A stretch of 64,000 bases of DNA from a halophilic archaeon (lineage in GTDB: Archaea; Halobacteriota; Halobacteria; Halobacteriales; Haladaptataceae). The notes under the pieces were generated by a model. The model was not told where the DNA came from. It saw only the letters and a program-made list of their open reading frames with translations, and searched no databases. The stretch is from contig QNGA01000006.1 of the NCBI GenBank assembly GCA_003298465.1, forward strand, positions 1 to 64,000, read 5' to 3'. Within the stretch, counting starts at the first letter, position 1. The number at the start of each line of letters is the position of its first letter. This document shows, piece after piece, positions 53,996 to 62,067 of this stretch. The position numbers and the translations under genes were made by a program.

Positions 53996-54510
53996 CGGGG
54001 TCGTTCAAGTCCGGGTCCGGCGACCTTGACTTTGGAGGCGGAGACGACGACACTGACGAGCCAAACGAACCAGCGGACCCAGATGAGGAACAGACCGACG
54101 TCACGGACGAAGGTGGAACGGACAAGACTCCCTCAAGCAGGGAGCAATCGTCGAAAGAGGCGTCGGGAGACCAGGCTGAGCAGTCGAGAACGACTACAGG
54201 ACAGCAAGCGTCCACGGACTCAGATGATCCGTCGGGGTCAGAGCCAGCTGGGGATTCAGCGTCGGAGCAATATCCCTACTACGTTCGCCGTAGCAAGGTC
54301 GGAGATGAGAGAGACAAGCGAATCGAACTCCACGTCCGGAGTCAAGTGGCCAGCGACGAACCATCGTTCCGTGATCAACTTGCGAATGAGCTCGATGTCG
54401 ATGAGGTTGCGAAGACGGATGCTCGAGAGGCAGCGCTACTGTTTGCATTTCAGAACCCAGAGGCCGTTGCTGAATTGATGCGTGACGAAGGATACGGCGT
54501 TATTGGCTAG
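53992..54510 (+). CDS. ParA partner protein (putative centromere-binding)
   Basis: A 172-residue acidic protein starting at GTG overlapping the parA stop. Residues 1-95 are a disordered Asp/Glu/Ser/Gly-rich region (DDDTDEPNEPADPDEEQ). The C-terminal 75 residues are a compact domain beginning YPYYVRRSKVGDERDKRIEL, with RDQLANELDVDEVAKTDARE and LMRDEGYGV. This domain is common next to haloarchaeal ParA genes; I infer that it binds the CTGTTACAG array. It is not a classical ParB. Confidence 0.65.
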   Translation: MTGSFKSGSGDLDFGGGDDDTDEPNEPADPDEEQTDVTDEGGTDKTPSSREQSSKEASGDQAEQSRTTTGQQASTDSDDPSGSEPAGDSASEQYPYYVRRSKVGDERDKRIELHVRSQVASDEPSFRDQLANELDVDEVAKTDAREAALLFAFQNPEAVAELMRDEGYGVIG

Positions 54511-55039
54511 TATCTTCCCTGCGTTCCTCCACATACTCTCAACGCTATCAAAATTATCCTGTAAACCACATCATGATATAGGAACTACTGTGGCTGGACC
54601 GTGTCCTTGGTAAGCGCTTGGGAATCAACTCCTCGTCAGTCACTTCTAGGATGAGCTTGTCGATTACGTACCGTTAGCCGTGTTGAGGGCCATCATCCAT
54701 GGGCCAGCGGTTGATATCGTTGATTCGTGCTTTCAGACGAGTTGAGCCTCCGTACTCGTCCCTTCTGTCGTGCAAAAGCGGGGGATGGTATCATCACTAC
54801 AGAACCTGACTGCTTACCTGAAATCACAAACGAGACGGGAGATTTCCGATCTTTCTCCCCCGTAAAAGACAGCTCCTATCTCCTCAGTACTCAGACACGA
54901 CCGTTCACGTCATTTACGCGTAACACTTGTTCGAAAATGCTATCAAATACGCGCAGTATGCCGATGGCTGTTGCTCATTACCTACGCGAGCCCAAAGAAT
55001 GGCTACGGCCTTGTGCAGCTGAAACACGAGAATAGCCGA
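54511..55039. other. Intergenic, no supported gene
   Basis: Open frames such as 54727-55035 show mixed composition and no known motif. I see no repeat or RNA gene. Confidence 0.4.
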
Positions 55040-55195
55040 TCAGGAGCGCGGAGCTCGTGTTTCACGGATGTCTGCACCGTCACGGACTTTGTCATTGCAG
55101 GAGGGACAGACACGGGGGCGCTCAACATCTTGAGGCGTGAACACACGGGCATACCGGGGGGTAACAAACGAACCGCAGTTCTGGCACTCTGGCAT
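55040..55195 (-). CDS. DUF7563-like small zinc-ribbon protein
   Basis: A 51-residue protein starting MPECQNCGSFVTPRYARVFT. CQNC and CPSC pairs frame the FVTPRYARVF signature of this haloarchaeal family (probably DUF7563). A relative is at 45019. It may bind nucleic acid or be a protein adaptor. Missed easily because it is short; start and stop are clean. Confidence 0.65.
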   Translation of the reverse strand: MPECQNCGSFVTPRYARVFTPQDVERPRVCPSCNDKVRDGADIRETRAPRS

Positions 55196-55540
55196 ATAGT
55201 CTACAGGTAATCAATTTATCAAATATCTTGTGGCAAACACAGCCAACGATGGTCACTGATGAATCGCACAGCATTTCTCTCTAGGATAAAATTATTTGAA
55301 TCCCGCTGGCTCAAATAGTGGCTAGTATTGCCAGAAACTACAGTATCGGAAGATGTAAACCTGGTAATTAGCGCTATGGGACGTCAACAGTTAGCTGAAT
55401 GCAGGCGCTAAGCCCCCGTCCTCAAGGAGCACCGCAGTCCGCGAAGCGGACAAGGAGCGCAGTAGGGCGGGGATACAGCGCCGTCATCAGCTGTTCGTAT
55501 ACTGTCTGTTGCAGACCCACAGGCCCACGCAATCGACACG

Positions 55541-55547
55541 TTTATAG
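55541..55547 (+). promoter_or_regulatory. TATA box of the tnpB operon
   Basis: TTTATAG lies 27-33 bases before the GTG at 55574; a second in-frame GTG at 55565 would leave too short a spacing for a leaderless start. Confidence 0.45.
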
Positions 55548-55573
55548 TGCATAGCGTGCAATGTGTGCATACA

Positions 55574-55693
55574 GTGAAGCGGAAGACTATCACCATCCGA
55601 GAAGACCAAGACGAGTGGATTGAGGACCAGCACCTCAATCTCTCGTCGTTCATCCAAGAGAAGATCGACGAACTCATTGAGGAGCGCGAATAG
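55574..55693 (+). CDS. Small RHH-like protein encoded before tnpB
   Basis: A 39-residue protein (VKRKTITIREDQDEWIEDQH then LNLSSFIQEKIDELIEERE). A short beta strand followed by two helices is the ribbon-helix-helix plan of CopG/antitoxin-type DNA-binding proteins. Its stop is three bases before the TnpB ATG, so the two are co-transcribed. It could repress the operon and limit TnpB. GTG at 55565 is an alternative start. Confidence 0.7.
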   Translation: MKRKTITIREDQDEWIEDQHLNLSSFIQEKIDELIEERE

Positions 55694-55696
55694 CGG

Positions 55697-56935
55697 ATGT
55701 ACTACGCCTACAAATATCGCCTCAAGCCGTCCGACGCTCACCGTGAGGAGTTGGACCGCCACCGCGATATTTGTCGGCAACTGTACAACCACACGCGCTA
55801 CCGCCTCAACGAGTACCGAGAGAACCACGGCGAACTGCCGTCCATGACCACCCTACGGTCGGAGTTACCAGACCTCAAGAAGTGGTGGGACGGCCTCTCA
55901 GACGTGTATTCAAAAGTCCTCCAAACCGTCGTGGAGCGTTTATTCGACAATCTGAGTAGCCTTTCTGCACTCAAGGAAAACGGCTACTCCGTCGGCCAAC
56001 TCAAGTGGAAGCCCCCACGGGAGTTCCGCAGTTTCACGTACAGTCAGTCTGGCTTCAAGCTCGACAAGAAGGGCGGTCAGACTGTACTATCCCTCTCGAA
56101 ACTCGCAGACATACCGATTCGGCTCCACCGAGACATTCCCGACGACGCTGACCTGAAGCAAGTCACGGTCAAAAAAGAACCGACGGGCGAGTGGTTCGCT
56201 ACTTTCGGCGTGGAAGTTGACCGCGAACCACCAGAGAAACCCGACGAGTTGACCGAGACGGTCGGCATCGACGTGGGCATCCTGAAGTACGCTCACGACA
56301 CCGATGGTCACGCAGTTAAGTCTCTCGACCTTTCGGACGAACGAGAGCGATTGGAACGCGAGCAACGCAAGCTCTCGCGGAAACAGCACGGGTCGAACAA
56401 CTGGGAGACCCAACGGCGGCGAGTCGCGGAGTGTCACGCCGACCTCCGACGCAAGCGCCGTGACTTCTTACACAAACTCTCGAACTACTACGCCCGAGAG
56501 TACGACCTTGTGGCCGTCGAAGACGTGAACGTCTCGGGAATGATAGAAAGTCCGTCGAACAGCCGTAACACTGCCTCCGCCGCGTGGCGGACGTTCCTCT
56601 CGTTGCTCGAATACAAGTGCGAGCACGAGGGTACGCACTTCGTGGCGGTCAACCCGAGAGGGACGACCAAGGAGTGCGCGTCCTGCGGTGTCTCAACGGA
56701 TAAGCCGCTATGGGTCCGTGAACATTCCTGTCCATCGTGCGGGTTTGAGGCGGACAGGGACGCGAACGCGGCGTGGAACATTCTTTCTCGCGGCCTCGAA
56801 GACGTAGGAGTGGGATACTCCGAATCACCGCCTGTGGAGACTGCGCTCCCTACGGGGACCACCTCAGTCCCTGCACAGCGCGTCGTCGAAGCAGGAAGCC
56901 CCACCCTCAAGCGCGAGCCGTCAGGCGAGCAGTAG
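55697..56935 (+). CDS. tnpB: RNA-guided endonuclease TnpB
   Basis: A 412-residue TnpB starting MYYAYKYRLKPSDAHREEL, with helical N-terminal HTH and wedge parts. RuvC residues: Asp192 (GIDVGI), Glu275 (AVEDV) and Asp355 (DRDANAAWN). Zinc ligands Cys327, Cys330, Cys345 and Cys348. Its tail (ALPTGTTSVPAQRVVEAGSP) is encoded by the part likely to produce omega RNA. It belongs to a different tnpB lineage than the 49960 protein. Looks intact. Confidence 0.92.
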   Translation: MYYAYKYRLKPSDAHREELDRHRDICRQLYNHTRYRLNEYRENHGELPSMTTLRSELPDLKKWWDGLSDVYSKVLQTVVERLFDNLSSLSALKENGYSVGQLKWKPPREFRSFTYSQSGFKLDKKGGQTVLSLSKLADIPIRLHRDIPDDADLKQVTVKKEPTGEWFATFGVEVDREPPEKPDELTETVGIDVGILKYAHDTDGHAVKSLDLSDERERLEREQRKLSRKQHGSNNWETQRRRVAECHADLRRKRRDFLHKLSNYYAREYDLVAVEDVNVSGMIESPSNSRNTASAAWRTFLSLLEYKCEHEGTHFVAVNPRGTTKECASCGVSTDKPLWVREHSCPSCGFEADRDANAAWNILSRGLEDVGVGYSESPPVETALPTGTTSVPAQRVVEAGSPTLKREPSGEQ

Positions 56936-56960
56936 GGTGGGGTAGTTCACACGGTGAGGC

Positions 56961-57427
56961 GGTGACAACCCCAGATTCCAGACGAATGGTGGTTGCCAGG
57001 AAAGGAGGCGGGTCAACGAACTCTCTGAGGGTCTATTTCATATGCCCACTTGGCCACCCCTCATTTCGAGTGAATACCACGCATCTAGACGATGGTCACC
57101 GTGCTACGCGTTAATTTCGGTGAGTGTCGGAGATGCTGTTCCACTAGAAACTAGTCGCACATCCGTCAGACACCCGTGTTCGAGTTGCAGTGCTGGAGCT
57201 GGCGCCTCATTCGTCTCTTGATGTTACTGAGGAGGGCAATCATATTCTGTTCGATGTAAGCCCATTGGCTGTCAGCATTCGGTTCATCGTCGACCTTTAC
57301 TCAGAGAAACGGGAGATCACGCAAGTAGTCGCTTACTTGCTGCTTCATTTCGAGTTCGTTGAGGCGACATTCTCGTTTTGCGCTTGGAGGCCGTATCTCT
57401 AGTAATCTTGAGGGAGATCGATGTCAC
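56961..57427. other. Intergenic, no supported gene
   Basis: The frame 57190-57402 reads like a hydrophobic-rich short protein but matches no family I know. No repeat seen. Confidence 0.35.
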
Positions 57428-57973
57428 TCAGGACTTGGTTTCATCCTGATCGTCTGTCTCAGGGTGGACAGTGTCCTCGTTCTCGGAGGGGCCAGCTGCC
57501 TCTGATGGCTCTGCCGCAGACGGCGAGTCGTTGGTCTCCTCAGTGATCGAGCCGGTGGATGCGCTCGCATCCGACCCAGCGGCTGCTGACTGCTGGCTGC
57601 CACCCTCATTTCCTTCAGGCGGATTTGTATCCAGTTCGTCGGTTTCTTCTGCGGCTTCAGTCTGGACGTCCGCAATCTCGATTTCTGTATTAACTTCTTC
57701 TTCGTTGATGACCGCGTCCAACGTCTCACGGTCTGTGATTGTGTCGAGTCCGTTTGCACTGATCTGTGACTGAAGGGCTTGGATATCAATAGCGGACGCG
57801 ACGTTTTGTCTCTCCGTACTCGACTTGAGTGCACGCTTGACGAAGACGTACCCAAGAGCGGCAGCACTCCCGGTGGCGACCGCGCCAGGAATCCCATAGC
57901 GCTTGTATCCCGCCTTCAGTGCTTTCTTTCCGAGGACGAACTTCGCCTGACTTTTCAGCGAAAACTCGCTCAT
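57428..57973 (-). CDS. Acidic protein with N-terminal membrane-associated segment, unknown
   Basis: A 181-residue protein starting MSEFSLKSQAKFVLGKKALK. A short Gly/Ala-rich hydrophobic stretch (PGAVATGSAAALGYVFV, residues about 29-45) is followed by helices and a long disordered acidic tail rich in Glu, Ser and Ala (EEVNTEIEIADVQTEAAEE onward). No family recognised. The tail composition is typical of haloarchaeal surface-exposed or flexible proteins. Confidence 0.6.
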   Translation of the reverse strand: MSEFSLKSQAKFVLGKKALKAGYKRYGIPGAVATGSAAALGYVFVKRALKSSTERQNVASAIDIQALQSQISANGLDTITDRETLDAVINEEEVNTEIEIADVQTEAAEETDELDTNPPEGNEGGSQQSAAAGSDASASTGSITEETNDSPSAAEPSEAAGPSENEDTVHPETDDQDETKS

Positions 57974-58029
57974 ACCATTAGCCTTCTGTTCGCTGTCCGG
58001 CAAAGAACCGGGGCTGCACTAACAAGCCT

Positions 58030-58490
58030 ACTATACCGAGAGAACCCAGGATCGGGTCGCGGGTAAGCCTCGCAACGCTCGAACGACGACAACGCACGAA
58101 TCGTCAAGTCGGCTGACGAAGTCGGCTATCGCGTCCAACGGCAGACCGTCGACCGCTGCCAAGGGACCGCAAGAGGTAATCGTGCAGCGTTGAACGCGGT
58201 CGTGGCCGCATCGTCGGCTGGGCCGATATCGGAGTCGTCGCACCGTAGTCCCGTGACGTCCGTGCGGCTACGAAGGCCACGCCGACCTCGGGGCTTCGAA
58301 GACGTTCCTTAAACAGCAGGCTGGCACGAATCTGGAAGTCGGGTCGATGGCACGGCTTGTGCGCCTCACATGGGACGACCATGTTTGGTCGGAGCCATCA
58401 CGCTCTCCCGGGAGGGCAAGTCCCAACGAGGAGCGTACAAACTGGAGTGCTGGCGACGGGAAACTTGCCTCCATGGGTGCGGCATAGCCA
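58030..58490 (+). pseudogene. tnpB-type transposase, C-terminal relic
   Basis: The last frame reads CGYEGHADLGASKTFLKQQA then GSMARLVRLTWDDHVWSEPS and NEERTNWSAGDGKLASMGAA to a stop. This is the RuvC-III Asp region and tail of another haloarchaeal TnpB group. Upstream sequence is shifted and interrupted. A half hairpin follows near 58509 (CCACGGCTGAAGGC). Confidence 0.65.
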
Positions 58491-58907
58491 ACATCCCTAC
58501 CAGAGGAATTCCACGGCTGAAGGCGAATATTTGCAGCATTTTTAGATTGGTGCGCTGCATGATAAAACCCAGGCCTCCAATTTGAACGGCGCTAAGTCAC
58601 TGATTCGGCCGAAATTGTATATTCTGTCGGTCCTATAGCCTGTGCGATCTCATCTCTCGAGCCCGCAAATTTGATATAGCAACATATGATTTATATAGTG
58701 TGGGGATGCCAGTTTTCAGGCCTCTTGGCGCCTATCGCAGTCGTTCTATTCGAAATCGGTGAGAGCACATCTACTGCCGATTAGAATCGTAAGCGGAAGT
58801 GGGAACTGGCAAGTCGCCGCCCTCGGGGAAGCATGAAATCCGTCTCCACCAGGAGATGGTGGATAGTGACGAATCCTGCTAGGGATTTCGGATCATGCCG
58901 AAACCCA
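58491..58907. other. Intergenic, no supported gene
   Basis: Contains the tnpB right-end remnant near 58505-58530 and an AT-rich part (58660-58700), but no frame with family support. Confidence 0.4.
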
Positions 58908-59585
58908 TTATTGGTACATGCTTGGGCCGCCGGTTTCAATTGGGAACTGTTCGAGCGACTGCTGAGCAGAGAGCTCTTGCAGATGGTCTGCCATCTGCTC
59001 CATCTGCTGTTGAATTTGGTCAGCCTGTTCTTCAAGCGGAGTTGTGTCGATGTCAAAGGAAACGAGCGGCTCAACTGCGGTCTCGATTACTGCTTTCGCA
59101 GCTTGAGGATCAGGCAAATAGGGATGTGCGTCCACGATCAGGACTATCGTCGGAATCTTAGCCTGATAACAGGCGTTGGCGAGCGCCCCGGTCACCCCAC
59201 CAATGAACCCGACATCAGCCGCAACTTCGATACCCTCGTCCCAAAGAACCGCTTCCAAGTCATCTGTTGTCGCCACTCCTCTGACTTGGCCGATCTGGGC
59301 TTCCGTCTCAGCAGACGCCCCAATGAGGAAAATTGCTCGGTCAAATTCGACGTCTAACTGATGCAGTAAACAGTCTCGAAGCGGCGGAATTGAGGGTGGT
59401 GGAAAAGCAAAATCACTCTGCAGGGTGAAGATATCTGGATCTGTTCCAGTATAAACACGAACGGGATCTCGAATTTGTCCATTAGCAAATGCTGCGACTT
59501 GCGGGAATGCCTCGGAACGAATACTCCCGTGGTGGCTTAGACCAAGCTGGCGCGTGATTTGGTCAACTGTAATTCCAGCTACCAT
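58908..59585 (-). CDS. PAC2-family protein, N-terminally truncated
   Basis: A 225-residue PAC2 (proteasome assembly chaperone) homologue. The first available ATG gives MVAGITVDQITRQLGLSHHG, but homology starts earlier: the same frame upstream reads SPTLIEGLPGLG back to a TGA at 59622, the conserved PAC2 opening, with its proper start missing. The rest is intact up to a coiled-coil Gln-rich tail (EEQADQIQQQMEQMADHLQE). The gene was cut where the 59628 gene joins it. It may not be functional. Confidence 0.75.
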   Translation of the reverse strand: MVAGITVDQITRQLGLSHHGSIRSEAFPQVAAFANGQIRDPVRVYTGTDPDIFTLQSDFAFPPPSIPPLRDCLLHQLDVEFDRAIFLIGASAETEAQIGQVRGVATTDDLEAVLWDEGIEVAADVGFIGGVTGALANACYQAKIPTIVLIVDAHPYLPDPQAAKAVIETAVEPLVSFDIDTTPLEEQADQIQQQMEQMADHLQELSAQQSLEQFPIETGGPSMYQ

Positions 59586-59627
59586 GCCAAGACCAGGAAG
59601 CCCTTCGATCAGTGTCGGTGATCACAC

Positions 59628-59981
59628 TCACCGCAAGAATACTAGAAAATCATATAATTTCTTATATAACGGCGGAGACCTCGAGACCGCGATCACCGAA
59701 GCGATAAATTCACCATCACGGTTGAGGTCGTCTTCGAGGGCGTCGAGACGCTCCTCCACATCATCGAGCTGTCGCTGGTGAGCGAGTGCAATCGACATGA
59801 GGACAGCGACCTCGACGGTTTGGTGGTCCTGCATTCCCCCGGCGTCGGCATACCCGCGGGCGTGTTCGAACAGGCGGTCGAACGCTACTTGGTCACTATG
59901 GCGGAGTGCTCGCCGATAGTCAGCCCAACGGTCCTCCATCGCTCGCACCAACTCGCGATACGTTGGGTTAGTTCGACCCAT
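59628..59981 (-). CDS. Conserved polymerase-associated protein, second copy with new tail
   Basis: A 117-residue paralogue of the 11398-11670 protein: MGRTNPTYRELVRAMEDRWA, HARGYADAGGMQDHQTVEV and HQRQLDDVEERLDALEDDL match almost residue for residue. After DDLN the original ends in AGE; here the frame runs on (RDGEFIASVIAVSRSPPLYK and more), which shows a junction with foreign DNA before the truncated PAC2 gene. No polymerase gene follows. Confidence 0.72.
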   Translation of the reverse strand: MGRTNPTYRELVRAMEDRWADYRRALRHSDQVAFDRLFEHARGYADAGGMQDHQTVEVAVLMSIALAHQRQLDDVEERLDALEDDLNRDGEFIASVIAVSRSPPLYKKLYDFLVFLR

Positions 59982-60141
59982 GGACGGTCACCTCCTGGGT
60001 TGCTGTCGAGGAAAGCGCCGGATGACGAGCGGTCAGCACGCGCTGCCAGTACGTCAGTGTCGTCTGGAACGTGCCATTCTTCGAGGGATAGACGAGTGTC
60101 TCGAAGTCTTCACTCGCGAACCGTGGTCCGAACTTTGTCAC
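59968..60141 (-). CDS. Small protein with C-terminal half like the 11214 protein
   Basis: A 57-residue protein starting at GTG (MTKFGPRFASEDFETLVYPS). Its second half (TLTYWQRVLTARHPALSSTA) matches the 11214 protein, while the first half differs. It overlaps the next gene by 14 bp exactly as the first pair does. Function unknown. Confidence 0.5.
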   Translation of the reverse strand: MTKFGPRFASEDFETLVYPSKNGTFQTTLTYWQRVLTARHPALSSTATQEVTVHGSN

Positions 60142-60179
60142 CTCACATTGAACAATCTCATTGAAATAGATCTCCAGTA

Positions 60180-60476
60180 TTATTGCAATGGGTCAAGTCC
60201 GATTGTTCCATTACTGGTGACTGTTACTTTGTATTTGCCGTAGACAAACGATACATGACCACCTGCACGTGACGAGCCATCATGTAATGGTGTGAACAAG
60301 GCATTCAACGCATCTGGATTAATATAATGGTAGATAGGCTCCAAGTCAGCTACTGACTGATCGGTACGCGCTGCAATCGTCTCAACCACTTGCGTGCATA
60401 GTTGAGCAGGCTCTTGGGTAAAGTCGATAGCCGTTGATAGCGTCCCATCTTCCAGCGTTTGTTCGGGATTCTCCAT
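60180..60476 (-). CDS. HalOD1 output-domain protein
   Basis: A 98-residue protein starting MENPEQTLEDGTLSTAIDFT. HalOD1 core: LCTQVVETIAARTDQSVADL, YHYINPDALNALF and FVYGKYKVTVTSNGTIGLD. It is divergent from the regulator at 60701 with a 224-bp AT-rich gap. A possible small signalling output protein. Confidence 0.78.
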   Translation of the reverse strand: MENPEQTLEDGTLSTAIDFTQEPAQLCTQVVETIAARTDQSVADLEPIYHYINPDALNALFTPLHDGSSRAGGHVSFVYGKYKVTVTSNGTIGLDPLQ

Positions 60477-60700
60477 AGGATACTCGTATACTGAGATGCT
60501 CTTCTGTGCTCTTAGTTTCTCGTATCGCTACAGAAAAGATAACAGTTGATTTTCCATCATTCTACTCCGACACTTTTGTTCGAAGTGAAGGAATTATCCG
60601 ACACAGCAGCTGTCTATCGGTTAAGTAATCTTCCTCCGAATATTGGTAGGTCAACCTCATTATTTAGCCCTAGTGATTATGTTTCCTCTGCACCATCAAA

Positions 60701-61894
60701 ATGAGAATGGACCAGATCAATGGCAGTAGTGAAGAGTGCGATGGCTCTTTGGATATTCTCTTTTCGTGCCTCGAAAACACCGAGCGACGTCAACTCTTAG
60801 GTCACATCTACGACCAAGCCCCTGCCACCGTCACACGAGATGGCCTCGCTACTACCTTGGTAGCTAGCAAACAGAAGTTACCTCCAGAACAGGTAGTCGT
60901 CGAAGACCACCAGCAAGCGGTGACTGCCATAGATCACATGCATTTGCCGAAATTAGATGCTGCAGGACTCATTCAACAGAGTAACGACGGAAATACTATT
61001 ACACGGACTGACCATCCAGCGTATCAAGACCCTGGCATTCTCGCGGCTCTCACCGACGACGTAGTGGTAGAGTCGACATCTCTCGATGCGCTTTTTCGGG
61101 CACTCGCCCATACTCGCCGTCGAACAACGCTCGATATACTCAGCCATCAGTACCATCCAATCCGATTGGTGACCTTAGCACGCGATCTTGCCTTGAGGCA
61201 ACAAGAAACGTTACAAGAAGAAGTTGAGCAGATTCTCAGCTCACTCCAGCACATCCATCTTCCCATTCTGCAAGAGACGGAGCTCATCGAGAACGATATG
61301 GACGAGAAGACGGTCAACTACGAGGGACATCCACTACTTCGCGTTCCATGGATGCATTCAGAGCTAGCTCCGAACTTTAGAGCAGGCCTGACGGACAGTC
61401 CGAACGAAGCTGATGTTTGGAATCTTGACGGACGAGACGATGTCGTCTCGTGTGGCCAATCCCTGTGTGAGGAGGCCGATGAAGAACTGTTCTTGATGTT
61501 CACGACCACTGGTCTCCTTGAAGCCGGCTGTTTTTCCCGTATTAAGCAGGCTGCCGACCGAGGTGTCGACGTTTATCTTGGAACAGCTGACCTATCTGTC
61601 CGAGAGTTTGTTCAAGACCACGCGCCGGAGGTAACCCTCTGGGAGCCACAGACGAATTGGCTTTATCTTCCGGTTGAGGGGGAGAATGTTGGCCGCTTGG
61701 TGTTTGCCGACCGTGAAGCTATTATGATCGGGACGCTTGGAGAAGCGTCTGATACAGGCGTTCATGACGAGCAAGCAATTTTCGGTGAGGGAGCTGATAA
61801 TACACTTGTCGTCTTACTCCGTCAGATGCTAGGCTCCCATCTTGATGAACTTAGCGAGCAAGACGAAGACATCGAATCTCGCCTTCCCTTCTAA
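60701..61894 (+). CDS. Tandem winged-helix regulator with sensor domain
   Basis: A 397-residue protein with two DUF7344-like winged helices: CLENTERRQLLGHIYDQAPA near residue 25 and ALAHTRRRTTLDILSHQYHP near residue 135, each followed by a HIHLPILQETELIE-type helix. The C-terminal part (residues 230-380) holds a TrmB/PLD-like sensor pattern (CGQSLCEEADEELFLMFTTT, RGVDVYLGTADLSVREFVQD). The tandem duplication is typical of haloarchaeal regulators of this family. Regulon unknown. Confidence 0.75.
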   Translation: MRMDQINGSSEECDGSLDILFSCLENTERRQLLGHIYDQAPATVTRDGLATTLVASKQKLPPEQVVVEDHQQAVTAIDHMHLPKLDAAGLIQQSNDGNTITRTDHPAYQDPGILAALTDDVVVESTSLDALFRALAHTRRRTTLDILSHQYHPIRLVTLARDLALRQQETLQEEVEQILSSLQHIHLPILQETELIENDMDEKTVNYEGHPLLRVPWMHSELAPNFRAGLTDSPNEADVWNLDGRDDVVSCGQSLCEEADEELFLMFTTTGLLEAGCFSRIKQAADRGVDVYLGTADLSVREFVQDHAPEVTLWEPQTNWLYLPVEGENVGRLVFADREAIMIGTLGEASDTGVHDEQAIFGEGADNTLVVLLRQMLGSHLDELSEQDEDIESRLPF

Positions 61895-61909
61895 CGACAA
61901 TCGATCTAT

Positions 61910-62040
61910 CTCCGTGATCGAATCTGCGGTGCAGTCGTATCCCGCAATTTCGTCCGCCTGTTCGGAATGAACAAAAACGAGGTTTACGGCTGTCCTGACT
62001 ACGTGACAACTACAGCAGTGAAACGTGGCTCAACAATGAG
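61910..62040 (+). pseudogene. DUF7563-like relic
   Basis: The frame reads ICGAVVSRNFVRLFGMNKNE then VYGCPDYVTTTAVKRG, matching the 45019 protein (NCGAFVTQDFARVFGTNENK). The first CxxC has lost one cysteine and the second has Tyr for Cys, so it cannot bind zinc as the original did. No start codon is preserved. Confidence 0.6.
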
Positions 62041-62067
62041 AGTGGTAGACGAGGAGAGATCCAACTG

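Larger units (their letters stand above)
55396..56960 (+). mobile_element. tnpB element with small upstream gene
   Basis: Left end near 55396 (TGCAGGCGCTAAGCCCCC, CAAGGAGC repeated on both sides of a CGCGAAGCG-type hairpin) and right end near 56955 (GGTGGGGTAGTTCACAC). It encodes an RHH-like protein and TnpB. A deleted version of the same element is at 13180-13262. No tnpA present. Confidence 0.65.

Noticed and set aside
57190..57402. 70-codon frame as a gene
   Set aside because: Composition is weakly protein-like but there is no promoter, motif or neighbour to support it.
57424..57897. 157-codon minus-strand frame
   Set aside because: Basic, Arg/Ser/Thr-rich shadow of the acidic protein at 57428-57973.
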